From: Cercospora beticola
Taxonomy: Eukaryota; Ascomycota; Dothideomycetes; Mycosphaerellales; Mycosphaerellaceae
DNA length: 64,000 nucleotides
NCBI RefSeq assembly: GCF_033473495.1
Contig: NC_088935.1
Location: forward strand, 3,100,001-3,164,000
Reading direction: 5' to 3'
Position numbers and translations under genes: made by a program. Below the pieces are notes generated by a model. That model was not told the DNA's origin, made no database searches, and was given only the letters and a program-made list of their open reading frames with translations. This document shows positions 54,858 to 64,000 of this stretch, piece after piece; positions within the stretch are counted from its first letter, which is position 1, and each line of letters opens with the position of its first letter.

Positions 54858-56213
54858 TCATGTGCGACTGTTCCATGTGCGTTCATTGCAGTCATCGCAG
54901 CAAGGCGCCCGGGAAAGATGCCGATCAGAGGATCGATCTCTAGGCGGAAGCTGCGGGCGTTCTGTCCGAGCAGGTGGCTGGTCTGGTGGGAGAGAACCAC
55001 GCGGAACCTGTGTAGGTCCTCTGTGCTGGTTCAAGGGTGTGAGTGGCTCACCGCGGTAGCCGCGAGGCAGTGACGGTGAGTGTCGACTGCTCTCGCGATT
55101 GCGGTAAAGGTGTTGAGGTCCGCGACGAGGGGATCTGGAGCGATCGCGGCCGCGTCGTACCTGCTCTTCGATGCCGTTGATCAGATCGTTCACTTCCTGC
55201 TGGAATACTGCTTGGTCGTATGAAGGGTCTGTCATCGAAGTAGACATTAGCGTCGCGGTGGCCTCGCTGGGAGACGGCTCAACGGCAATTTCTCCAACTC
55301 TCTTATTCGCGTCGATATAGCCCGCCACTGGATACGCCTTTGGCGGTTGTGGTGCCGTTGGAGCACGAGTAGGTCGCGCTAGGGATGCTTCCAGAGGAGC
55401 ATGCGCGTAAGTGTCGAGGCCTGCATTTGCGCCACTCCGCACGCGGCCAGGTGGTTTTGACGGCTGTCGCGCCGCTGGTCCTGGCGCAGTGGCATGCGGA
55501 GCAGCAACGGGCCTACCATTGCTGCCTTGTAAAAGTCTGCTTGGCGCCTTTATAGTTGGCGGGGGCGGGACTGCTGCGCGACGTGGAGCTGGTCGATGAA
55601 ATGGGGCCGGAACGTGACCGCGAATATTCCCCTTGCTTGGTGGTGCTTGCGATGTGGCTTGCACTGGCTTCGACCGACTGGAACTCGAGCGAGGAATTGC
55701 AGACCTAGGAAATTTGCGAGCCCTCGAGTCGTTCGAATCGGGTCGTGATGACGATGTACCAGCGGTCCTAGGCTGAGTCTGCGCTTGTGCAGCAGCCATT
55801 GGCGACCGTCTGTGCGCTTGCTGCCCATGGCCAGCTCGATGGCTCGTGGACGGGCGCGGAGGACGCTTCTCCGGTCGAGAGTGATCATCACAATGATAAG
55901 AAAACGGTCGCGGAGGCGGCGGGGGTTTGAAGAGAGTAGCTTGGTCACGGAAATGGCAGAGCCACTCACTCTCGTAATGTGAGAGAAACCATTCCATTGC
56001 ATTCTCGCCACCCAGGTCCAAATAGTGATGTACCCAATGGTACCAGTTGGTGAACCACAGTGTATGTCCGTCGACACTCCGGCGCTGGTCCATTTCGCGT
56101 TCTGAGAAGCCACGTTGTACGTAGTTGTCGTATGTTGCGTTAATGCTCCCTAGGTTATAAGCCCAGTGGACAGGAGGAGGCGGAGGAAAGTCCGGAGGAC
56201 GGAGACGAGGCAT
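54858..56213 (-). CDS. Pro-rich orphan protein
   Basis: An open frame of 451 residues. The N-terminal 100 residues look ordered (HWAYNLGSINATYDNYVQRG, WFTNWYHWVHHYLDLGGENA), with many aromatic residues. The rest is disordered: Pro runs, Arg/Ser clusters (RDRSRSPRRG) and a Cys-containing end (CCDDC). No family recognised. Just upstream of the ATG lies a textbook branch point and acceptor (TTACTAAC, then ATTTCAG, about 56230-56250), so an intron in the leader or a coding exon further upstream is likely. An open frame at 56252..56593 on the same strand is a candidate for it. Confidence 0.55.
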   Translation of the reverse strand: MPRLRPPDFPPPPPVHWAYNLGSINATYDNYVQRGFSEREMDQRRSVDGHTLWFTNWYHWVHHYLDLGGENAMEWFLSHYESEWLCHFRDQATLFKPPPPPRPFSYHCDDHSRPEKRPPRPSTSHRAGHGQQAHRRSPMAAAQAQTQPRTAGTSSSRPDSNDSRARKFPRSAIPRSSSSRSKPVQATSQAPPSKGNIRGHVPAPFHRPAPRRAAVPPPPTIKAPSRLLQGSNGRPVAAPHATAPGPAARQPSKPPGRVRSGANAGLDTYAHAPLEASLARPTRAPTAPQPPKAYPVAGYIDANKRVGEIAVEPSPSEATATLMSTSMTDPSYDQAVFQQEVNDLINGIEEQVRRGRDRSRSPRRGPQHLYRNRESSRHSPSLPRGYRGEPLTPLNQHRGPTQVPRGSLPPDQPPARTERPQLPPRDRSSDRHLSRAPCCDDCNERTWNSRT

Positions 56214-56608
56214 GCTGAATGTGCGAGTCGTTGTTTCTGAAATTGTTGAGGTTAGTAAGGGCGCGCAATGGCTGCGTTTATATCGCGCTTCATTGTCACC
56301 AAGGGTGCGCCAAGACCCAAACGCGTTTCCAGAACTTCACTTCTGCTCTCACGTCCAAAATCGGCAGTGTCGCTTTGTGAGTGTGTACACGGAGCGTTTC
56401 GCGAAGTTTCCGCTGAAACAGCACGGACACTCGACTTCAGGAACTCAGGCCACGTGTACCGCCGTTGCAACAACTTCTGCTTCACGTAGTCCTGGACTTC
56501 TGTTACTTCTTGACGTGTCTCTCCGGACTTACTTTGGTCTGGTATTGTAAAGTCATTGAAGACGGCTCTGACTCCAGCCTGACTGTCCCACAAGAGCTTA
56601 CTGTTTAC
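56214..56608 (-). other. possible upstream exon of the Pro-rich gene
   Basis: 395 bp between two minus-strand genes. It holds a 113-codon open frame (56252..56593) ending at a TTACTAAC branch-like site. I could not find a strong donor that joins it in phase; a GTTTGG site near 56320 would fit but is weak. Confidence 0.35.
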
Positions 56609-57822
56609 TTACGAGCTCGCAATTCCATGTTTCTTGCCATAATTGAACACTTTTCCCTCCATATCAGGTCCAATGAACAGCCACGCTACGGCTACCACCC
56701 AGCTGAACACTGTGTCCACAAACCAGTTGTTACGCGGAGAGCCTCCGAGAGTGCCCGCTCGCATCGCATGGGCAAGCAGTTGAGTCGTGATGAGATAGCC
56801 TCCTGACTCCAGACCACGCACTGCAGCCGCAGCTACTTGGTCCTCGTCCTGAACCATGTCTCCCTCTTCAAGGATCTTCGTAGCTGGGTGCTTGGTCTTC
56901 TGTTCATTCTCGTATCCAGGTGATGTGATTGACCCAGGGCATACACAGTGAATCTTGATCTCAGCAGCCGGGCCATTGACGGGGTCTCCTTTCCGAGCAC
57001 CATTGTACAGATTCATCTCAGAGCGGAGCGTGTCAGCCAGCGAACGTGAGGCCGACTTGGGCGGCGCATAGGGCGCATAGCCAGCGAGACCAGTGAAGCA
57101 AGCGACACTTGAAGTGATGATGAAATGTCTCGGCTTCTGACTTGACGCGCTGTTGCCCTTGGTGCCAGCTGGTTTGACCCACTCTTTGAGAATTGACTGG
57201 GCGAGATATGCTGCGGCGAAGTAGTTCACATCCATTTGCTGCTTCAGGAGCTCGACAGAAGCATCGAGGAGAAGCATGGGTTGCGCCATGCCGGCATTTG
57301 CCCAAACGACATCCGGAGCATTGCCATTATTCCAGGCAGTGACTTCTTGTACGATGCGTTGGTTTTCTTCGGGCTTGGACACATCTGCGCTGATAGCGAG
57401 GAAACGCTGACGTTCGCCATTTTTCGCGGCTGCCTGACACTGAATCAGGGGCGAGCAGACGCCGACATGCTGAGAGCTTAACGTACCGATATGTACTCTA
57501 AGGCTTCATCAAGCTTCTTCTGTGTCCTTGCAACGATGACGACGTTGGCACCTTTCTGAGCTAGAAGCTTGCCCAAGCCTCTTCCCATGCCTTGCGAGCC
57601 GCCTGTGATGACCACCGTCTGCCAAGTCAGCATTCATACACGACGGAAGACGTTGCGCTTGCCTACCCGGCCGTTCACGTCGAAGTGGTTCTTCCCCGAG
57701 AAGATGCCCATGATGTCCAGCGCAAGTATTAAGACGAGAGCACAAAGAGCGATTGAGGCCCAGTAATAGCCCATTGCCATGGCGAAGGCGGGAAAGTTGT
57801 TGTCGACAGAGCTGAATGTCAT
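56609..57822 (-). CDS. 3-ketodihydrosphingosine reductase (KDSR/Tsc10/Ksr1)
   Basis: An SDR that reduces 3-ketosphinganine with NADPH, the second step of sphingolipid synthesis, at the ER. Exons 57822..57667, 57618..57487 and 57433..56609 (introns 48 and 53 nt) give 370 residues. An N-terminal membrane helix (about 20-38, [14 protein letters not shown]) precedes the dinucleotide motif [10 protein letters not shown] (57-66). The catalytic set is Ser204, Tyr218 and Lys222 (YAPPK). C-terminal hydrophobic segment [11 protein letters not shown]. Length and layout match fungal KsrA. It shares a 129-bp bidirectional promoter with the CCDC25 gene. Confidence 0.9.
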
Positions 57823-57951
57823 GTTGGAGGATCAGTCAGGTCTTGGCGCGGCTGCCCCAAAGCCCGACGCGGCTTGCGTGGGCCATGAGAACGTGCAATT
57901 GCAAGTGACTGCACGACGACATTGCCCAGCAGCAGCAAGTCCGAGTGCAAG
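57823..57951. promoter_or_regulatory. 129-bp bidirectional promoter, KDSR and CCDC25 genes
   Basis: The two ATGs point away from each other with only 129 bp between them, including both leaders. Co-regulation or shared open chromatin is likely; no factor site is recognised. Confidence 0.5.
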
Positions 57952-58710
57952 ATGGTCTTCTACTTCACCAGCAACATCGTCGACCCGCCGGCCTTCATCT
58001 ACGTCGGCAAAGACAAAGTCGAGAGTAAGCCACACGCAGCGATCTTCTGAGAGCACAAGAACACCACAGGCTGACTGTCGTAGAGACGAGGATCTCATCG
58101 CCCACGGCTGGAACGAAGATGTCTGGTTCCATGTCGACAACCTGAGTTCCGCTCACGTCTACCTTCGAATGCGCGATGGCGAAACCTGGGATCGCATTCC
58201 ACAGGAGCTACTCAACGACTGCGCCCAGCTCACCAAAGCCAACAGTATCGAGGGAAACAAAAAGGATAACATTACTGTCATCTACACGCCATGGAGCAAT
58301 CTGAAAAAGAGCGGCAATATGGCTACGGGCCAGGTCGGGTTCCATAACAACAAATTGGTCAAGAGGGTATATGTGGAGAAGCGGGAGAATGCCATTGTGA
58401 ACCGCTTGAACAAGACCAAGGTGGAGAAATATCCCGATCTGCGGCAGGAGAAGGCAGATCGTGAGAATGGAGAGAGAAAGAAGGAGAGGATAGCTGCGCA
58501 GGCAAAGGTAAGGCAGCCATGCCGTGCTCTCATTTCAATTGCCATGAGCTCTTGGATTGCTGACTTTATGTGCAGAAGAAAGAAGAAGCCCGCCTTGCAG
58601 AGGAGCGAAAGCAACTCAAGTGGCAGAAAGAGCACATGTATGACGACGTGCATACCGAGGATCAGATGAGGAGCAACGAAGACGGTTTCGACGAAGATGA
58701 CTTTATGTGA
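57952..58710 (+). CDS. CCDC25 homologue (NFACT-R domain protein)
   Basis: Exons 57952..58024, 58086..58507 and 58576..58710 (introns 61 and 68 nt) give 209 residues, the length of CCDC25. The first intron must end at the AG at 58085, not 58083, to encode VENEDLIAHGW. Conserved blocks: MVFYFTSNIVDPP, DVWFHVDNLSSAHVYLR, TVIYTPWSNLKKSG, VGFHNNKLVKRVYVEKREN, and a charged coiled coil followed by an acidic end (EDGFDEDDFM). The NFACT-R fold is shared with the ribosome-quality-control factor Rqc2/NEMF. The fungal role of this small version is unknown. Confidence 0.9.
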
Positions 58711-58918
58711 TGACTGCGACTTCGTAGGTGTCTGGAGCATAATAGAAGCTGCCTCGATCATGCGATGCGTGATCTGAGTTCACCTCATTGCGTCTAAGAC
58801 TACATCGTTGTTATTGGGAACGCTGAGGAGATTGGCATGCGAACGACCACGCTTTTTAGCCTGCTATCTGAAAGCAGCTCTTCCGAATTAAAGCTCTTCC
58901 GCCGCGCAATCTGCGGCC

Positions 58919-61905
58919 TCAAATGTAATCGCGATCCGCGAAGCTCTGAATCAAACCCTCTGGTGTGGCATCGTACTCCTTCAAGACCACATTGTCACCC
59001 TCAAGGAAGGTGTTGGCCTGGACGAATACCTTGCGCGGCTTGGCTTGACGGACGACTTCTGGACGCAACTTAGTCGCGAACCACTCGTCCACAGTCGTGT
59101 ACTTCTTGTAGAACTCCAGACCCTCTTTCTGGTCTGCTGTAGCCTTGTAGACGTTGAGCTTCTGCAAAAATCGATTCACGGCTGGTCGGCCATGGCTTTC
59201 AATCTTGGTCCTGTCGAGATAGATCTCAACATCCGAAAGATCGTCCTTGGTGTAGCGCAGCTCGCAGAATTCCTTGCCAGCCTCAAGGAAGACGTTCAGC
59301 AGAGCGAATCGAGCCTTCATGTGTGCTTGGCCGTGCTTCTGCGTGGATGGCTCCCAGAACTGCAGAGCAGCAACTCCAGCACGAGCCATTTGCAGGTAAC
59401 AGATGTAGAGCACATCTCCTGCCACACTGTTGATGTCTTCTTTGCCATCTCCGAAGCCAAAGATTGACAGGATGCTGTAGTCTGGACACAGAGACATGGC
59501 AACTGACTCTGCTCGACACTCTTCGTAGCTGGGACCTTCGCCGCCGAAGACTGTACCCCAAGTCTCACCTGGTTTGTACCTGCAAACGTAAAGGTCAGCG
59601 GGGTCGATGCGCCGGCCATGCACTGGAGCTCCGGGTGTGCTTGAGCGTCCATGGCAGTATAAAGTAAGATGCCCGCAGCTGGAGTAACCACGAAAGGTCG
59701 ATCGACGCAGCAACCTAAGCTATACTTACCAAGTAGCGATGGGCTTCCCAGTCCATGGATTGAGTGGAGGGTTCTTCACGTCGAAGTTGTAAACGCCTGG
59801 CTCGGTCTCCTGCAGAAGCTTGCCACAGCCTATTCGTGATTAAGTTAGCTTATACCTCAATGAAAGAAGTGGCTTTGTTATGGATCTCACCGTGTCCAAG
59901 GAGTTCGTGCAGACCAACTTGGACCTCGAAAGCTGCATCCTTGTACTTGTCCCACAGCTCCTGGTCTTCTTTCCGAATGAAGGGTGTCGGTTCCTTTGGC
60001 GCAGCGGCAGAAATCACATTGCCCAAACTGACATTCTTGAAGCCCTCCGTCTGTCGGACGACATCGTAATTGGGTATGTTTATACCAGCTGGAATTCCAG
60101 AGCCCGCAAATGTTAAGACTTCGAGAGAGGTGAAATCCGGGCTCAGGAACCGATCCCTGATCAATTGTGTCAGCGGAGTCCGACAATGGACTCGGTATCA
60201 GTACGGAGAGCTGAAGGACCACTTACTTCTCAAATGCCGCGGGCCAGGGGAGTTTTGGGATTTGTCTGTGAGAAGATGAGCTGGATTCGCTTTACTGCGG
60301 AGAGCAGAAACATACGCAGGTGCTGACTCAACGACTACAAGAGAGAGTCAGCTCGGGCTAGCAACTTGAAACTTCGATATACTTACGCCTGCCAAATGCA
60401 GCGGTCCTCTCCTTGTTGACCATCGCCACGAAGCCTTCCCACTCTCCACGGATGCCGTGCCTATAGACAGTTGTCAGAATGTATTTCTGTCTCGAGATGT
60501 GATCTGCAAGCCAGCAATGACGAGGAAATGGCAACTGCTCTGAACTTACGGATCTCTGTATGTCTCAATGAAACCGATGTTGGTCTCCACGATGGGGCCC
60601 TGCCGGAACGTCAGCCTGTGAGATCGCAAGGGAGCAAATGATCTTACCTTGTCTCTGATCCAGTGCCGCTGTGACTCAAGGTGTGCAAGCATGGATCCGT
60701 CGTGGAAAGCTTTGACGTATTCTCCGTGCATCTTGTCCTCATCGCCATTAAGAGCATACTTCTTGGCTTCTGCCAAATTACGAGCGATCTTGCCCATCTC
60801 CACAGCATGGTCGCCGAAGACAAGACGGACTTTCTTGCCATCGACAGTCCACTCCGTCTCCTTGAGATCACGTTGTGCGGGCTCAGTGACTGCTGATGCA
60901 ACGAGCAACTCAAAGTCCCCGGCAGAAGTCTTGCGAAGTCGAGTGTTCTCAGGCATGAGCTGTTTCTCCTTGAAGAAGTCTGAGATCGCAGCGATCTCCG
61001 CAGTCTTGATGCCTGGAGAGTCGGGATAGTATGTCGAAATGTGGCCTTGTTCCGGATATCCTAGATGCAATTGTGGCACCGAGCTTGAGTCGTAGAGCAC
61101 GCCCTCGACTTGCTGAAATAGACGTGAAGCGTTTTCAGATGTCTTCGCGAGTGCGGCAAATTTCTCTTTTGGGATACCTAGCGTTGCAGTGATCGAATCA
61201 GTATTGTCCAAAGTTGGTAGCAGCGTGTCAACTCAAATTGACAAAGACTTACGTGGAATGAACTTCGAGTCGCCGAAGGATTTGTAGCTACAAATTTCGC
61301 AAGCGGTAGATCAGTTACTGCTGAAGTGCGGATCAGAAGCACGGGCAACCTACTTTCCAGTGTTCCCTAAGAACTGGGCAGAGAATGATAGGAAGTGCTT
61401 CAAATGGTCGTCGGAAATGCCAGCTTCGGACAGCAATGCTTTCCAGTCCCCATTGGAACGCTTATGAAGATCCACGATCAAGTCCTGTCAACGGCGAAAA
61501 CCAGATGGTCAGCTTCTTTCCCATGAGCTGCAGCAGAGGCCACGTCGATAGTCATAGTCAACAACAGCATGGCCGACGACCCATAGCATTGCATCAGAAC
61601 AGGCTTACGTAGATGCTAGAACGCAAAATGTTAGCATACTGTTACCAACGTGCACTGCGAACGACTCACGGTTCTGACTCGTCTGAGACCTGGCGCAAAT
61701 TGACACGAGTCCCTGAAAAGGCCGCTCGACTGATATAGTGAGCATACTTCTTCTCCTGTGGTGACCTAGTTTTGAGTCAGCTCAAGTCAGCGGCAGCCCA
61801 AGTTCTGGTAGTCTCCTACAAGGCGTCAAAGTGGGGCTTGATTGCCAGTGGGCAAACGGTAGGCGGATCATCAGTCAGGTACTGGACGAGGTCTTTTTCG
61901 TCCAT
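58919..61905 (-). CDS. dipeptidyl peptidase III (M49 metallopeptidase), 13 exons
   Basis: A cytosolic zinc exopeptidase that removes N-terminal dipeptides. Exons: 61905..61820, 61765..61670, 61615..61609, 61484..61354, 61287..61253, 61177..60648, 60599..60550, 60460..60387, 60334..60316, 60265..60227, 60156..59891, 59829..59730 and 59579..58919, giving 697 residues, close to the family's roughly 710. Zinc motif HELLGH is at 439-444 and the second motif EECRAE at 497-502. Exon 3 is only 7 nt and exon 9 is 19 nt; both are needed for frame (ESEP-IY-DLIV and LVESAPA-QIPKLPW). Twelve introns make it far more split than its neighbours. The 3' end lies 208 bp from CCDC25, convergent. Confidence 0.93.
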
Positions 61906-62431
61906 TTTGTGTTGTTGATCAGTGTTCGCAACTTTCGAGGCCGAATGAAGGGTCGTGTGTTGGGTTTGGTCGTGGATGTGGATGCGATGTGGTCGGTGAA
62001 ATCGAGACGTGGGGAAGTGGAAGTGGGCCTTGCCTCGCTGTTTGACCAGCTGAAGCGATCCGAATAATGTCTTCCACACCTCAACTCGCGGCTGACTGAA
62101 CATTACGACTACCACAGTTCGCGCGGTACCACATCTGGAGACTGGCAAGCATATTCCGACGTAAGCGTTGCCTGCCGATAAGCCCGAACGAGCCTGCATC
62201 AATCTGTGCCCACAGAGTCCAGAAGTCTTGGAGTAGTCACGACCCGTGGCACGCGACCAAGTCAAATCTGAACATCGGAAAGTGCATTACTATATCCGCA
62301 CAAGGGTATACAACTATCACCATCCTACTGTCGTTCATGAACAATTCCCACCCAAACACAAGAAAAGCTGGCGAGCTCCAGTACCGTATGCTTATTCCCA
62401 ACTCCTCATCCTTAACCACCACGCAAAATCT

Positions 62432-63097
62432 TTACAGAGCAAAGGCCAGGAGAGCGCCGAGGCCGAACATGGCACCCGAGGCAACCTTGAGATTCCCACT
62501 GGCCGCAGAATCCGAGGTCTCGGTCGAGCCGTTCTCAGATGTCTCTGTTGCGTTCTCGTTGCCAGACGCAGAGCTTGGTGTGGCGGCATTGTTTCCTGTG
62601 GTGACAGACACGCCCGTTGCTTGAGAGCCTCCAGGACCGACGACGACGGTAGTTGATGAGGCAACGCTGACGGTGAAAGAGGTCGCGTTTCCGTAGAACA
62701 AGGTGTACACAGAGCCCGGAGCAAGACCGGCTGGAATTGTGGCGACTGGAGGAATGCTGGTCTCAGCAACACCTTGGCCTCCAACTTGCGGCGTAGGCAT
62801 GCCGGTCACAACCTATTGAGGGGATGATGTTAGCTTTTGTACCTGGTCAAAAGCATGCGACGGCGCAACTTACTCCATCCGAGTTGGTTTGCGTGAGGAA
62901 GTTGGTCATGGTGTTTGAGTACGGTGGGATCGAAATGGAAGTTGAAGAGGTCTGAGCCTGGTCACTTTGTCAGAGATGTTGCATCCACAGCGCAGCATCG
63001 TCAAGGAGCGTACATCGTTGTTCTGATCGTCGTTGTTGGTATCCTGGGCGTATGCGGCAGCCACAAATGGCGCCAGAGCCAATACTGAGTAACGCAT
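62432..63097 (-). CDS. small GPI-anchored cell-surface protein
   Basis: Exons 63097..63014, 62951..62874 and 62812..62432 (introns 62 and 61 nt) give 180 residues. Signal peptide at residues 1-18 (LALAPFVAAAYA). The mature part is Ser/Thr/Asn/Gly-rich with VYTLFYGNATSFTVSVASS and N-glycosylation sites (NAT, NET-like). The C-terminus has small residues, then a hydrophobic tail ending GLGALLAFAL, as required for GPI attachment. Probably an O-mannosylated wall protein; no enzyme domain. Confidence 0.8.
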
Positions 63098-64000
63098 GTT
63101 GATCGATGTATGCTACGACGGGTCGTTGGTGATGATCCAATGGTAATTCTCGTTGTGGAAGATGTAGAATGTCGATGTCGATGTTAGAGACAGCGCGAAA
63201 GAAGAATGGAACGAACGAGTGTCACGAATGGCGTGTAGAGGAGGCAGGCGACAAGAGGGCAGGCCGGCAGCTGCATGTATCATATAAACGAAATGAGAAG
63301 CCGTACTGGGCTGTGAGCGTCCGTGCTCGGTATTGGCCGACTGAATGGTGGCAACTCCGCATCCACACCCTGGTCGGCCGGCACCACAGACCGTCTGGAG
63401 TGGTCGCCACTGCTGGAAAAGACGTCGTGGCGATGCGCCAGTATGCGCTGCTGCACTGTCGACGCGTCCTGCATTTCTTGCTGCTCTGACATGGTGTGGA
63501 GCGACGCGTCCCAAGCAACCGCCCGAAATAGCCCTCGACGACCCGTTGGCGGGCCGAGGAGCGTTCTCGCTGCGCGACAGGTTGACTTTTCCCTTTTCTC
63601 CCAGCGTCCTGGGCAGCGCGCCACAACACGAACATACGAGCATGCCCCTGCTTGGCTGATTCTGCGACTGCCGACCTGCCGCTCGCCCTGTACCGTCTTT
63701 TCGTTCTGCAGCACGACGTGCAGTTCCAGTTTCAGCTGCATACCAATTGGACATCTCTTCGGCCAAGTCTGTCAGCTGTTGCGCCCACGAATACTGCAGT
63801 CACGCTCCTGTCAATGCCACTGTCGACATACACCGAGAGCTAGGAGCTCGGTCGCCCAATAAACTCTTTGACTCCAGTCGCGAAGAAGAATGCTCCATCA
63901 GCCACGTCCTCTGTCTGCGACACCACAAGTACTGCCCAGAAGACTTTATGTTCGAAAGGACGAGGACTTGCGATCCAGCTGCTGCATTTGCCCCATGAAA
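63098..64000. other. right edge of window, no supported gene
   Basis: Upstream region of the GPI protein. Several overlapping open frames on both strands lack domains or splice-consistent partners. A gene beginning beyond the edge cannot be excluded. Confidence 0.4.

Noticed and set aside
58084..58085. First AG after the CCDC25 branch point as acceptor (58083)
   Set aside because: It gives the wrong frame; the next AG at 58085 restores NEDLIAHGW.
63113..63766. 217-codon minus-strand frame near the right edge
   Set aside because: It overlaps other frames of equal quality on both strands and lacks domain or splice evidence.
1..64000. CRISPR arrays, insertion sequences, bacterial operons, viral or toxin genes
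   Set aside because: None seen: the window has spliced eukaryotic genes, no direct-repeat spacer arrays, no transposase, integrase or reverse transcriptase motifs.

Overview
The window is nuclear DNA of a filamentous ascomycete (Pezizomycotina; the gene content fits Dothideomycetes, but I cannot fix the species). Evidence: spliceosomal introns mostly 45-70 nt with GTRNGT donors and CTNAC-like branch points, gene spacing of a few hundred bases on both strands, and fungal-specific families (SSD1, DUF2293, PX/PXB, Zn2Cys6 regulators, KDSR/Ksr1, fungal-type GLE1). I rebuilt 51 introns by requiring reading frame, splice sites and protein-family continuity to agree. The spliced models are given as exon coordinates inside each entry.

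Layout. 1-10 kb: 3' part of a conserved fungal gene, GLE1 (mRNA export), and SSD1 (RNA-binding translational repressor). 11-16 kb: a DUF2293 protein, complex I subunit ESSS, and an alpha/beta-hydrolase-fold protein with a mitochondrial-like leader. 16-24 kb: a PX/PXB membrane-trafficking protein, an F-box protein and a CxxC protein of unknown function. 24-30 kb: a small cupin with an 11-nt exon, a PI-specific phospholipase C and an 84-residue zinc ribbon. 30-42 kb: an 856-residue fungal-only protein, an Arg/Asp-rich protein, a frameshifted C2H2 zinc-finger gene, a pseudokinase-like protein with a C-terminal CaaX box, and an amadoriase-type FAD oxidoreductase. 42.4 kb: an intron-containing tRNA-Asp. 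43-50 kb: a sugar-utilisation cluster (Zn2Cys6 regulator, GH36 alpha-galactosidase, MFS sugar transporter). 51-64 kb: a secreted parallel beta-helix protein, a Pro-rich protein, KDSR (sphingolipid synthesis), a CCDC25 homologue, dipeptidyl peptidase III with 13 exons, and a GPI-anchored surface protein.

Most interesting points. (1) All three genes of the alpha-galactoside cluster carry exactly one disabling lesion: an in-frame TGA inside the Zn2Cys6 motif, a frameshift in GH36, and a one-base loss in the transporter. Most other genes in the window read through intact, so this looks like loss of a whole pathway. (2) A nearby C2H2 gene has two further frameshifts. (3) Two genes need micro-exons of 7 and 11 nt to encode conserved protein, so standard gene callers will miss them. 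(4) SSD1 combines five Cbk1-type HxRxxS sites and three FxFP docking motifs with a substituted nuclease site. (5) Two enzyme-fold proteins appear to lack their catalytic residues: the pseudokinase and the hydrolase with Glu at the nucleophile position.
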